Assembly (NCBI GenBank): GCA_014843695.1
Contig: CM026401.1
Span: 51,515,450-51,579,449, forward strand
Direction of reading: 5' to 3'
DNA: 64,000 nucleotides
Source of the DNA: Archivesica marissinica
Lineage: Eukaryota > Mollusca > Bivalvia > Venerida > Vesicomyidae
This document shows, in pieces, positions 44,144 to 55,248 of the stretch. The notes under the pieces are model-generated. The model did not search any database and had not been told where the DNA came from. It saw only the letters and a list, made by a program, of their open reading frames with translations. The translations under genes were made by a program, and so were the position numbers. Each line of letters opens with the position of its first letter. Positions within the stretch are counted from its first letter, which is position 1.

Positions 44144-44383
44144 CCCATTTAATTCTGGATACCGTTCAAACAGTATTTGCAAAGAACATAGAGCCTGATC
44201 AGCCGCCACGGAACGTTCCGTCTGATCAGGCTCTATGCTGTTTGCTATTCAGATGATCTTGCTAAGACACTTGGCTATGTAGCAAACAACATAGATCCTG
44301 ATTAGCATGCAGCGTCACGCTGCAGCTGATCTGGATCGATGTTGTTTGCAAAAAGCCTTTAAATGTATCCAGAATGAAATGGG
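44144..44383. mobile_element. MITE-I, best-preserved copy, TTAA target
   Basis: TTAA at 44140-44143 and 44384-44387. Ends cccatttaattctggatac and gtatccagaatgaaatggg are a near-perfect 19-bp inverted pair. Two internal palindromes centre on cacggaacgttccg and gcagcgtcacgctgc. About 240 bp. The complete symmetry makes this the family reference. Confidence 0.9.
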
Positions 44384-44397
44384 TTAACAAACTGACT

Positions 44398-44690
44398 AGG
44401 GGCCTCTAGCTGTAGTCGTTGACTTCGAATCATTTGCCCTCACCGCGCTGTAGGTTAATATCCCACTGGGGGTGTAAAATTAGTTCATGTAAGGAAGCTA
44501 TCCGGCTCGCTTGCAGAAGGTGTGTGGTTCTACCTGTGTGCCCACCCGTGCCTAAAATAGTGCTTGACAGGTCACCGGGATCTTCTTCCACCAATAATAG
44601 TTGGAGAGTTGCCATAGTTGTGACCCAAACTGTTGGTTTGACGTTTAACCCCAAAACCAAACAAATAACATTATGACCCAAGCTGTTGGT
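44398..44690 (+). mobile_element. SINE-G whose 3' end seeds the 52-bp array
   Basis: Head ggggcctctagctgtagtcg with ttgacttcgaatcatttgcc. Body gtgtaaaattagttcatgta, cttcttccaccaataatagt, gagttgccatagttgtgacc. Its last 50 bp, gacccaaactgttggtttga then cgtttaaccccaaaaccaaa, is the first, diverged unit of the satellite that follows without a break. Confidence 0.85.
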
Positions 44691-47600
44691 GCAACATTAA
44701 ACCCAAAACCAAACAACTAGTATTATGACCCAAGCTGTTGGTGCAACATTAAACCAAACAACTAGTATTATGACCCAAGCTGTTGGTGCAACGTTAAACC
44801 CCAAATCCAAGCAACTAACATTATGACCCAAGCTGTTGGTGCAACGTTAAACCCAAAACCAAACAACTAGTATTATGACCCAAGCTATTGGTGCAACGTT
44901 AAACCCAAAAACAAACAACTAATATTATGACCCAAGCTGTTGGTGCAACGTTAAACCCCAAAACCAAACAACTAGTATTATGACCCAAGCTATTGGTGCA
45001 ATGTTAAACCCAAAAACAAACAACTAATATTATGACCCAAGCTGTTGGTGCAATGTTAAACCCCAAAACCAAACAACTAGTATTATGACCCAAGCTGTTG
45101 GTGCAACGTTAAACCCAAAACCAAACAACTAGTATTATGACCCAAGCTGTTGGTGCAACATTAAACCCAAAAACAAACAACTAGTATTATGACCCAAGCT
45201 GTTGGTGCAACGTTAAACCCAAAACCAAACAACTAGCATTATGACCCAAGCTGTTGGTGCAACGTTAAACCCAAAACCAAACAACTAGCATTATGACCCA
45301 AGCTGTTGGTGCAACGTTAAACCCAAAACCAAACAAATAACATTATGACCCAAGCTGTTGGTGCAACATTAAACCCAAAACCAAACAACTAGCATTATGA
45401 CCCAAGCTGTTGGTGCAACATTAAACCAAACAACTAGTATTATGACCCAAGCTGTTGGTGCAACGTTAAACCCCAAATCCAAGCAACTAACATTATGACC
45501 CAAGCTGTTGGTGCAACGTTAAACCCAAAACCAAACAACTAGTATTATGACCCAAGCTATTTGTGCAACGTTAAACCCAAAAACAAACAACTAATATTAT
45601 GACCCAAGCTGTTGGTGCAACGTTAAACCCCAAAACCAAACAACTAGTATTATGACCCAAGCTATTGGTGCAACGTTAAACCCAAAAACAAACAACTAAT
45701 ATTATGACCTAAGCTGTTGGTGCAATGTTAAACCCCAAAACCAAACAACTAGTATTATGACCCAAGCTGTTGGTGCAACGTTAAACCCAAAACCAAACAA
45801 CTAGTATTATGACCCAAGCTGTTGGTGCAACATTAAACCCAAAACCAAACAACTAGCATTATGACCCAAGCTGTTGGTGCAACATTAAACCCAAAACCAA
45901 ACAACTAGTATTATGACCCAAGCTGTTGGTGCAACATTAAACCCAAAACCAAACAACTAGTATTATGACCCAAGCTGTTGGTGCAACGTTAAACCCAAAA
46001 CCAAACAACTAGCATTATGACCCAAGCTGTTGGTGCAACATTAAACCCAAAACCAAACAACTAGCATTATGACCCAAGCTGTTGGTGCAACATTAAACCC
46101 AAAACCAAACAAATAACATTATGACCCAAGCTGTTGGTGCAACATTAAACCCAAAACCAAACAACTAGCATTATGACCCAAGCTGTTGGTGCAACGTTAA
46201 ACCCCAAACCAAACAAATAACATTATGACCCAAGCTGTTGGTGCAACGTTAAACCCCAAACCAAACAACTAGCATTATGACCCAAGCTGTTGGTGCAACG
46301 TTAAACCCAAAACCAAACAACTAGCATTATGACCCAAGCTGTTGGTGCAACATTAAACCCAAAACCAAACAAATAACATTATGACCCAAGCTGTTGGTGC
46401 AACATTAAACCCAAAACCAAACAACTAGCATTATGACCCAAGCTGTTGGTGCAACGTTAAACCCCAAAACCAAACAAATAACATTATGACCCAAGCTGTT
46501 GGTGCAACGTTAAACCCCAAAACCAAACAACTAGTATTATGACCCATGCTGTTGGTGCAACGTTAAACCCAAAACCAAACAACTAGTATTATGACCCAAG
46601 CTGTTGGTGCAACATTAAACCCAAAAACAAACAACTAGTATTATGACCCAAGCTGTTGGTGCAACGTTAAACCCAAAACCAAACAACTAGCATTATGACC
46701 CAAGCTCTTGGTGCAACGTTAAACCCAAAACCAAACAACTAGCATTATGACCCAAGCTGTTGGTGCAACATTAAACCCCAACACCAAACAAATAACATTA
46801 TGACCCAAGCTGTTGGTGCAACATTAAACCCAAAACCAAACAACTAGCATTATGACCCAAGCTGTTGGTGCAACGTTAAACCCAAAACCAAACAACTAGC
46901 ATTATGACCCAAGCTGTTGGTGCAACGTTAAACCCCAAAACCAAACAAATAACATTATGACCCAAGCTGTTGGTGCAACGTTAAACCCAAAACCAAACAA
47001 CTAGCATTATGACCCAAGCTGTTGGTGCAACATTAAACCCAAAACCAAACAACTAGTATTATGACCCAAGCTGTTGGTGCAACGTTAAACCCAAAACCAA
47101 ACAACTAGTATTATGACCCAAGCTGTTGGTGCAATGTTAAACCCCAAATCCAAGCAACTAGCATTATGACCCAAGCTGTTGGTGCAACGTTAAACCCCAA
47201 ATCCAAGCAACTAGCATTATGACCCAAGCTGTTGGTGCAACGTTAAACCCCAAATCCAAGCAACTAGCATTATGACTCAAGCTGTTGGTGCAACGTTAAA
47301 CCCCAAATCCAAGCAACTAACATTATGACCCAAGCTGTTGGTGCAACGTTAAACCCAAAACCAAACAACTAGTATTATGACCCAAGCTGTTGGTGCAACG
47401 TTAAACCCCAAAACATACAACTAACATTATGACCAGCTGTTGGTGCAACGTTAAACCCCAAATCCAAGCAACTAGCATTATGACCCAAGCTGTTGGTGCA
47501 ACGTTAAACCCCAAATCCAAGCAACTAGCATTATGACCCAAGCTGTTGGTGCAATGTTAAACCCCAAAACCAAACAACTAGTATTATGACCCAAGCTGTT

Positions 47601-47850
47601 GGTGCAACGTTAAACCCAAAACCAAACAACTAGTATTATGACCCAAGCTGTTGGTGCAACATTAAACCCAAAACCAAACAACTAGTATTATGACCCAAGC
47701 TATTGGTGCAATGTTAAACCCAAAACCAAACAACTAACGTTATGACCCAAGCTATTGGTGCAACGGTAAACCCAAAAACAAACAACTAAAAATATTATGA
47801 CCCAAGCTGTTGGTGCAACGTTAAACCCCAAAAAAATAAAAACAACTAAC
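44690..47850. repeat. 52-bp satellite derived from the SINE-G 3' end, ~61 copies
   Basis: Unit cattatgacccaagctgttg, gtgcaacgttaaacccaaaa, ccaaacaactag. Subtypes are cgtt/catt, aaaacc/aaatcc, ctgttgg/ctattgg and ctag/ataa. A shortened unit (cattaaaccaaacaac) occurs at 44749 and 45421, 672 bp apart in the same context of subtypes, marking a block duplication of about 13 units. The last units (47780-47850) are interrupted by extra A. No coding role. Confidence 0.96.
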
Positions 47851-48537
47851 ATTATATCTACAGTGAAATCTTGACAGGCCGATGTATTGAAATGAAATAT
47901 CATGGTTTCCCTGATAGTCTTTTCTTTAAAACCGTTACAAATCTTTCCAAATTTTTAATCAGTTGGGCAATCATCCCTGTAACTTATTTGAGAGAAAACT
48001 TTAAAGAAACTATTTTGTTACTGTTTCCATTTCCTTAAAAGGTGTCAAATTCTGCTGTAAACAAAAGATCAGCCAAAATGATAGGAGTGACCTCCCATCT
48101 GATACTCTTCATTACATGAAGGTTGAAAAGGTACCTTTTTAAAGTGTTATTCTCTGTGGTAGAAGACTGAAAAGGCCCCGTTTCTTTAATGTTACTGTTG
48201 CATTTGGGGTGTATATCCTATCAGTTTTTTATCTTTAAATAAGAATTTTGATGCAAATTCAGATTGTAAAACTGAGCTAAATAATTGCCCGACCGTTATG
48301 TTCGAAAATTAGTTTTTAATGGTATTGCATTGTGGGATGTATCTTCTATCTCCTATGTCGTAAATTACAATGAAACCCATTTAATTTTGTATCTCATATG
48401 TGAGTAGTAGAGTGATCGTTGTAATTCACTACAAAACACATTTTATTTTTGCGTGAAATACACTTACAACTCAGCCATTCAACCCTGTACACAGTCATGA
48501 AAACTTGCATTATAACATTGTTATTTTTAATTTTCGG
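47851..48537. other. Unassigned unique interval
   Basis: AT-rich, low-copy DNA. No gene, repeat family or RNA recognised. Confidence 0.45.
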
Positions 48538-49350
48538 CTTTGACTCTTTGTATGCTGGGTAAAATAATGGCTAAAATTAGTTTATATAATTGTAACAGGG
48601 AGTCAGTCCGCCTCCGTGTTCGAGTGGTTACGGTCGCTGACTTGTATACCACTGTAACCTATCATCACTGGTGGTCACGGGTTCGAGCCCCGCTCAGGCC
48701 GTGTCTCATTTATATGAAAAAGTTGGCAGTTTCTTACGGAGGTTGGTGCACCCAAGTACTGGTTAACCGCTGGAGCATGCCCAGGAAAGGTGTTGATGCA
48801 GGCGTAAAACCCGAAATATAACATATATAATTGTAACAGATGACAGTTTATTAATGTGCTTCTTATTTGTATCTGAAAACATCGGAAATATGTCGTGGAA
48901 TTTCATTAGAATTGTGTAATGGCAGATATGAATATTGTAAGATTTTCCTTGAATTGTTTGCATGCTAGATGTGAAAATCACAGTGAAATATATCATGGAA
49001 TTTCATTAGAATTGACTGTGTCGTAACGACACAATTCACGGGGAGGGCTGTAAATAATGTTGTTATAACTTGTAGCCCAACCCATTTGCTTTTTTTCCCT
49101 CGACAAAACAAATGTATCGTATACTGCAACCATATAATAACATATTAATCTCTGATTTGTTTCTTAGTATCGTATGTATATATGTAATGTATTGTATGAA
49201 AAAATGCAATAAAATATTATTAAACCGTAACTGACACAATTCAGTTTTCAGTTACAAATAAGAAACACATATTAATGAATTGTCGTCCTGCTACAATTAT
49301 ATAAACTATTTATAGCCTTTATTTTACCCAACATGCAAAGAGTTAAACAG
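48538..49350. mobile_element. Long inverted-repeat element, ~110-bp arms
   Basis: Left arm: tttgactctttgtatgctgg, gtaaaataatggctaaaatt, agtttatataattgtaacag, then after SINE-A tttattaatgtgcttcttat ttgta. Right arm (49240-49350) is its complement: gttacaaataagaaacacat, ctgctacaattatataaact, cccaacatgcaaagagttaa. About 360 bp lies between them, including aatttcattagaattg twice. Probably a non-autonomous DNA transposon; termini uncertain. Confidence 0.7.
48607..48823 (+). mobile_element. SINE-A with internal deletion, nested in the left arm
   Basis: Head tccgcctccgtgttcgagtg, B box gggttcgagccccgctcag. The body jumps from gcccaggaaaggtgttg to atgcaggcgtaaaacccgaa, losing about 40 bp. Target duplication tatataattgtaacag at 48583-48598 and 48824-48839; the right arm of the host shows the uninterrupted site at about 49283-49298 (complement). 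Confidence 0.88.
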
Positions 49351-49532
49351 CTAAATAAGGAAAGCATTGTTTTAGTTTAAAAAATGAGCAAAATCTCTGC
49401 TCAAAATGTTTTGTGTAAAAATGTCATATATGTGCTCAGAATGCAATAGAGGAAAAATAGCATTTCAAAATTGTCTGGGGAAAGACACACAGACTCTCTT
49501 CCTAGGCCTGTTACAAATTGAATTATGCTTCC

Positions 49533-49680
49533 TGTTCATTCAGAAATGAATGATGTCTCTGCAGTTTGATTAAGTTTAAAATTTATTTATTTTACAACGA
49601 TTGCTGTTCATTCAGAAATGAATGATGTCTCTGCAGTTTGGTTAAGTTTAAACATTATTTATTTTACAACGATTGCGAAG
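49533..49680. repeat. 74-bp tandem duplication across a SINE-E boundary
   Basis: tgttcattcagaaatgaatg, atgtctctgcagtttg(a/g)tt and the SINE-E tail tttattttacaacgattgc occur twice, at 49533-49606 and 49607-49680. The duplication joins flank and SINE end, so it postdates the insertion. Confidence 0.88.
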
Positions 49681-49867
49681 CAAGTTTTAACAACATATAG
49701 CGCAAATGTGGTAATTTGTGTGGGAACAAACCGGAGTACCCGGAGAAAACCCACCTGTCTGATCTGGCAACCACCGTACCATCTCACATACTTCGCGTTC
49801 TGAGGATCGAACCCGGGTTGCAATGGTGAGAAGTGAGCGCGCTAACCACTGCGCTAATCGGACAGCC
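49647..49867 (-). mobile_element. SINE-E, full-length minus-strand copy
   Basis: On the minus strand ggctgtccgattagcgcagt, gttagcgcgctcacttctca and B box gggttcgatcctcag. The body is shortened around gcgcaaatgtgg. Target duplication ttggttaag at 49638-49646 and 49868-49876. Confidence 0.88.
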
Positions 49868-49917
49868 TTGGTTAAGGCGACACTATATCGTATGGAATAA
49901 AAATATTCAGTCATTAA

Positions 49918-50150
49918 CCCTTTCAACACCACAGACCTCTAAATAGGCTTACAAAAAGTGTATATCCAGATGAGCCGGCTCGTAACGAGCCGTCTCATCA
50001 GGATCTGCACTTTTTGCCAGTGATATGACTATTTTTAGACATAATTACCCATTTTGATAAATGAACTTGTCCAAATGTGATTTTCTAATTCATTTATTGG
50101 TTTATGAATATCATGGACCAGTCCATGTGAGTTACTTGGTGTTGAAAGGG
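49918..50150 (-). mobile_element. MITE-H, full-length, TTAA target
   Basis: TTAA at 49914-49917 and 50151-50154. Ends ccctttcaacacca and tggtgttgaaaggg. Central palindrome ggctcgtaacgagcc. Reverse orientation relative to the 40953 copy. Confidence 0.88.
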
Positions 50151-50154
50151 TTAA

Positions 50155-50527
50155 ACAGTGTGCTCCTGCAATATAACAAAGTGAAAGTAGGACATTCCTG
50201 GGTACATTCAGAACACATGGCTCGCTATCGGCAATCCGAACAAACCTCTAAGACAGCATAGCAACACATGTTCATGCATCACACATGCTCGTTATAAGCT
50301 TTGTTTACACACGTTGTTTAGTTTAAACATATTTTATTTCCCAATATAATACATATTGAACAATGCATACATCACACATAATCAAAATACAGAACAAGGA
50401 TTAGAATGAAAAACAGAGTCTTATATAATTCTTCTCCTTTACACACGTTTGTTTGTCAACAATTCACGTATACGACCCTGATATATTTACTTGATGTTTT
50501 CGTTTCTGTGCGAATATTTGAATTGTT
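50155..50527. other. Unassigned unique interval
   Basis: Low-copy AT-rich DNA with cacacgttgttt and cacacgtttgtt words. No gene seen. Confidence 0.45.
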
Positions 50528-50750
50528 TAGTTTATACAACTTTATTTTAGCTCGATTGCGAAACAAGTTCTTATAACTTATATTAATCACTCTCGAGACC
50601 TCATTCCTGATGGAATCATCGCCACGAGGGAGAGAGAAGAGGCAACGTGGAATTTAAATGCCTTGCCTAAGGGCACAATCGTAACTGCTCCAGCGGGGCT
50701 CGAACTCCAGACCTGAAGCAAACGCGCATCCACTGCGCTATCACGACTTC
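50528..50750 (-). mobile_element. SINE-B, full-length minus-strand copy
   Basis: Tail tagtttatacaactttattt, then the gattccatcaggaatgaggt complement, the gtgcccttaggcaaggca complement and the B-box complement cagcggggctcgaactc. The head ends at gctatcacgacttcc. The anticodon-region segment is shorter than at 25275. Confidence 0.85.
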
Positions 50751-51315
50751 CACTTGAATTGTTTTAAATACACAGAGTAATTGAAAATTATATTCATTAA
50801 ATATCTGATACTTTTTACCAAAAACCATCCTTTAATACCGATATACCAAAAACCATCCTTTAATACCGATATACCAAAAACCATCCTTTAAAACCAATAT
50901 ACCAAAAACCATCCTTTAATACTGATATACCAAAAACCATCCTTTAATACCGATATACATAAAACCATCCTTTAAAACCAATATACCAAAAACCATCCTT
51001 TAATACCGATATACCAAAAACCATCCTTTAAAACCGATATACCAAAAACCATCCTTTAAAACCAATATACCAAAAGCCATCCTTTAAAACCGATATACCA
51101 AAAGCCATCCTTTAAAACCGATATACCAAAAACCATCCTTTAAAACCAATATACCAAAAACCATCCTTTAAAACCAATATACCAAAAACCATCCTTTAAT
51201 ACCAAAAACCATCCTTTAATACCAAAAACCATCCTTTAATACCGATATACCAATAACCATCCTTTAATACCGATATACCAAAAACCATCCTTTAATACCA
51301 AAAACCATCCTTTAA

Positions 51316-51551
51316 CCCTTTCAACCCCACAGGCCTCTAAATTGGCTTATGAAAATTGTAGATCCAGATGAGCCGGCTCATAACGAGCCGTCTCATCAGG
51401 ATCTGCACTTTTGCCAGTAATAATTATTACTATTTTTAGATAAAATTACCCATTTTGATAAATGAACTGGTCCAAAGGTAATTTTCTTATTAATTTATTG
51501 GTCTAAAAATAGCATGCACCAATCCATGTCAGTTACTTGGGTTTGAAAGAG
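51316..51551 (-). mobile_element. MITE-H inserted in a satellite unit (first)
   Basis: Left junction catccTTTAA then ccctttcaacccca; right junction gtttgaaagag then TTAAtaccgat. The host unit is continuous across the insertion once one TTAA is removed. Central palindrome ggctcataacgagcc. Confidence 0.93.
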
Positions 51552-51639
51552 TTAATACCGATATACCAAAAACCATCCTTTAATACCGATATACCAAAAA
51601 CCATCCTTTAAAACTGATATACCAAAAACCATCCTTTAA

Positions 51640-51878
51640 CTCTTTCAACCCCAAGTAACTGACATGGACTGGTCCATGATATTCTTAGACCAATAAATGA
51701 ATCAGAAAATCACATTTGGACAAGTTCATTTATCAAAATGGGTAATTTTATCTAAAAATAGTAATAATTATTACTGGCAAAAAAGTGCAGATCCTGATGA
51801 GACGGCTCGTCACGAGCCGGCTCATCTGGATCTACACTTTTTCATAAGCCTATTTAGAGGCCTGTGGGGTTGAAAGGG
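51640..51878 (+). mobile_element. MITE-H inserted in a satellite unit (second)
   Basis: Left junction catccTTTAA then ctctttcaacccca; right junction ggttgaaaggg then TTAAtaccgat. Opposite orientation to the neighbour 88 bp away, with its own point differences (taattattactgg, ggctcgtcacgagcc), so this is an independent insertion and not a duplicate. Confidence 0.93.
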
Positions 51879-52145
51879 TTAATACCGATATACCAATAAC
51901 CATCCTTTAATACCGATATACCAAAAACCATCCTTTAATACCGATATACCAAAAACCATCCTTTAATACCGATATACCAAAAACCATCCTTTAATACCGA
52001 TATACCAAAAACCATCCTTTAAAACCAATATACCAAAAACCATCCTTTAAATACCGATATACCAAAAACCATCCTTTAATACCGATATACCAAAAACCAT
52101 CCTTTAATACCGATATACCAAAAACCATCCTTTAATACCGATATA

Positions 52146-53165
52146 GTTATTAATGTGACTTTAAAAATGTTGTCACATATTTACAAATGTATGATAGGAC
52201 AAATTTAAGTTGAAACAGGACTAAAAATAAAATAACTGGAATTCACATCTATATTTTTATATAGTGTTAGTAAGCATCATATAATTTATTATAATTATTT
52301 TTGATGCAGTAACGCAGTATCTGCCAGTGTACTGTTTGGCAGATAGCCAGTTATTGCACTATCAAGACACTTAGTTTTTCAAGCCGCGTAGTTGCACAAG
52401 CGAAACTGACGAGGAAAGAATAGGAGAAAAATGCGAACAATTTGTATTACAGCGTTTGAGAGCCCATCTTTGCTATAAATGGCCCTTACCAAGCTTTAGT
52501 GAATGAGGTTAAATGCATAATGGTGACAAGGACCCACTTTCACCGGATTTCAATCTATCTAATTAGATTGAACAATTTCATATGAAAATGATAAATTAAT
52601 GTTCTCGTCGCGATCAGTTAGATGCAAAAGTGTCGTATCTCGTATGGAGCAGAACATGCATGTTTTGATGCTTTCGTTTTTAAGACTGTGAAATGTGGAT
52701 TTTAAAGATAAAATTCGAAATATATGGAAGTTATCAACTTGATTATAAAATTCGAAATACAATGTATATGGAAGTTGCCAACTTGATTAGAAAGCAATGA
52801 GAAGTGTCTAATTAAGATAATGTTTGATGTTCTAAGTGGTTCGTTAGGTTGGTTACAGCATAATATAAGGAATTACATTCTTCTATTGTAAACACGGTAG
52901 AGTTTTGAATGAATGAAATGCAAATTTTCGTAACAGCCTTTGGAAGCAATATTGGTACAATGAAGGAAGAATATTGAAGATTTGATAGAAGCGAAATGGA
53001 TCGCAATTTGAATGGGGCGGTACTTGAAAAGAAATGAAATGTAAATAAAAAGTCTCCTTGCCCCTCCCAGCCTCGTCTCAAGTGTGATGCCTGACAGAAC
53101 CTGTAGTGACAGTAGGTTGTATGTTGTAATTTGGTAAGCCCTCATTCATGCAACATATACATGTA
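52146..53165. other. Unassigned unique interval
   Basis: About 1 kb of low-copy sequence. A near-duplicate pair (tatggaagtt(a/g)(t/c)caacttgatta, with aaattcgaaata before it) occurs at about 52700-52740 and 52745-52790. Short open stretches on the minus strand overlap and lack domains. Confidence 0.42.
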
Positions 53166-53281
53166 CAGTCAAACCTGTCTTAAGCAGAACCCCTGCCGTG
53201 GGAACTGCACAAAGTGGCTGCTTAACACAGGTGGCTGTTTTAATAGAGGTCAAATGTATCTGTGATTCCCGTGGTTGACTG
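53166..53281 (+). mobile_element. MITE-A, internally deleted copy
   Basis: Ends cagtcaaacctg and tggttgactg, flanked by TA at 53164-53165 and 53282-53283. Only 116 bp: the stretch between the two gctgctt-rich halves is missing. Confidence 0.78.
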
Positions 53282-53404
53282 TATATAAAAAAATTAATTC
53301 TCCGTGGGGAGGGGGGGGGGGGGTCCGCCGCCCATACAATTTTAAATACGTCGTTAATGTATTAATGACGTCGTCTAATCGCCATATATTCTTGTGCCAA
53401 TTAA

Positions 53405-53653
53405 GTTTAAACTTTATTTATTTTACAACGATTGCGAAGCAAGTTTTGACAACTTATATTAATCAAGTTGGCGCGGATGGAAGCGTAAATGTGGTCATTC
53501 GTGTCGGAGGAAACTGGAGTACCTGGAAAAAAAACCACCTGTCCGATCTGGCGACCACCGTACCATCTCACATACTTCCCGGTCTGAGGATCGAACCCGG
53601 GTTGCATTGGTGAGAAGCGAGCGCGCTAACCACTGCGCTAATCGGACAGCCAA
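53405..53653 (-). mobile_element. SINE-E, full-length with 12-bp target duplication
   Basis: Minus-strand head ggctgtccgattagcgcagt and B box gggttcgatcctcagac; tail complement agtttaaactttatttattt. Target duplication tgtgccaattaa at 53393-53404 and 53654-53665, perfect. Confidence 0.92.
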
Positions 53654-53727
53654 TGTGCCAATTAATTGTAACGTCATTTACTATCACACAAAAATACGAT
53701 TTCCAAGCCTAACATTTGTTCATTTAA

Positions 53728-53964
53728 CCCTTTCAACACCACAGACCTCTAAATAGGCTTACAAAAAAGTGTAGATCCAGATGAGCCGGCTCGTGACGAG
53801 CCGTCTCATCAGGATCTGCACTTTTTGCAAGTAATATTACAATTTTTAGAAAATAATTTACCCATTTTGATAAATGAACTGATCCAAATGTAATTTTCTT
53901 ATTAATTTAATTGGTCTAAAAATATCATGGATCAGTCCATGTGAGTTACTTGGTGTTGAAAGGG
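53728..53964 (-). mobile_element. MITE-H, full-length, TTAA target
   Basis: TTAA at 53724-53727 and 53965-53968. Ends ccctttcaacacca and tggtgttgaaaggg. It is the closest relative of the copy at 49918: both share acacca termini and ggatcagtc/ggaccagtc words. Confidence 0.88.
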
Positions 53965-54064
53965 TTAAGTGTATGATGACATTGTAAATCACTGATGAAC
54001 ATTATTACTAAGAAAGCTATCATTTATCACACATGGCTTAGCGCCACTGGTGATGATATTGCTA

Positions 54065-54476
54065 ATATGAATGTCCGGAAAAATAACTATGGTTAAAATG
54101 CACAGCTTAACCCATTCAACCCCAAGTAACTAACATGGACTGGTGCATGCTATTTTTAGACCAATAAATTAATAAGAAAATTACATTTGGACCAGTTCAT
54201 TTATCAAAATGGGTAATTTTATCTAAAAATAGTAATAATTATTACTGGCAAAACTCGTTACGAGCCGGCTCATCTGGATCTACACTTTTCATAAGCCTAT
54301 TTAGAGGCCTGTGGGGTTGAAATGGTTAAATACAACATTTGAATAAGATATAATGAATGTGTCAGTGTATCTTACTGGACAAAATTTTGTTTGAAAATTC
54401 GCCCAGAGGGCGAAGTCATGGTCCCTAGGGCGACTATTTCGCCCGCCCATAACGCCCGCCTAGAATGATCCCTGAG
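54065..54476 (-). mobile_element. MITE-K fragment with MITE-H inside
   Basis: From ggttaaaatgcacag (54091) the MITE-K order continues after the insertion: atacaacatttgaataagat, gtcagtgtatcttactggac, ttcgcccagagggcgaagtc, ctagaatgatccctg. The host lost about 8 bp (tacaacca) next to the insertion compared with 23441-23465. Confidence 0.78.
54111..54325 (+). mobile_element. MITE-H, palindrome-deleted copy nested in MITE-K
   Basis: TTAA at 54107-54110 and 54326-54329. Ends cccattcaacccca and tggggttgaaatgg. The left half of the central palindrome is missing (tactggcaaaactcgttacg), leaving 215 bp. Confidence 0.88.
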
Positions 54477-54605
54477 ATCCCTGTGAACCGATGTGTAAAA
54501 CCAAAATTACTATTTGCTAGAATTATTCTGATCCAAGATGGTAATTTTTGCGACGACCTCCCAAATTGTTATGTAGATTGACGCAAAACGTTTACTATTG
54601 TATCG

Positions 54606-54872
54606 TCCGCCTCCGTGGTCGAGTGGTTACGGTCGCTGACTTGTATACCACTGTAACCTATCATCACTGATGGTCACGGGTTCGAGCCCCGCTCAGGTCG
54701 TGTCTCATTTATATGAAAAAGTTGGCAGTTTCTTACGGAGGTTGGTGCACCCAAGTACTGGTTAACCGCCGGAGCCTGCCCAGGAAAGGTGTTGTTAGGT
54801 AAACTGCCCGCCGGCGATATAGCCCGAAATGGTGCTGATGCAGGCGTAAAACCCGAAATATAACATAACATA
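54606..54872 (+). mobile_element. SINE-A, full-length with 12-bp target duplication
   Basis: Head tccgcctccgtggtcgagtg, B box gggttcgagccccgctcag. Complete body (cccaggaaaggtgttgttag, gtaaactgcccgccggcgat) and tail gaaatataacataacata. Target duplication actattgtatcg at 54594-54605 and 54873-54884, perfect. Confidence 0.95.
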
Positions 54873-54884
54873 ACTATTGTATCG

Positions 54885-55248
54885 GGATGACCAGTGAGAT
54901 GAGCTCAAAATCTCAGCTCTCTCAGGTCCGTGACCGCAGGTACCAATTGACTATATTGTTGTAAGTTATGAAGGTTACCACCTTGTGGCACAGGTCTTGA
55001 CGATACTTAGCCCTTTCTCACACACAGGCATGTCACAAGTATTATATAGATATTGCGTTCCTGAGAGGGCAATATGAAAAATATCACACTGAGAACATGA
55101 ATATTAACCGAGACGTTAGCCCACACATGAATGCAATATTAATTGTATTATGCCGAACCATACATGTATTTGAAAAGAAAACTTGCTACAGCAAACATCA
55201 ACAATCGAGTTGACTTGTAAATCTGTTTATATAATCTGTAAGTATCTA
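54885..55248. other. Unassigned unique interval
   Basis: Low-copy DNA between SINE-A and MITE-K, no recognised feature. Confidence 0.45.

Larger units (their letters stand above)
50810..52145. repeat. 28-bp minisatellite hosting two MITE-H insertions
   Basis: About 31 units of accaaaaaccatcctttaat plus accgatat. Variants: aaaccaat for taccgat, and a run of 18-bp units (accaaaaaccatcctttaat only) near 51195-51240. Every unit contains one TTTAA. The array is split at 51312-51555 and 51636-51882 by MITE-H copies. Confidence 0.94.
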
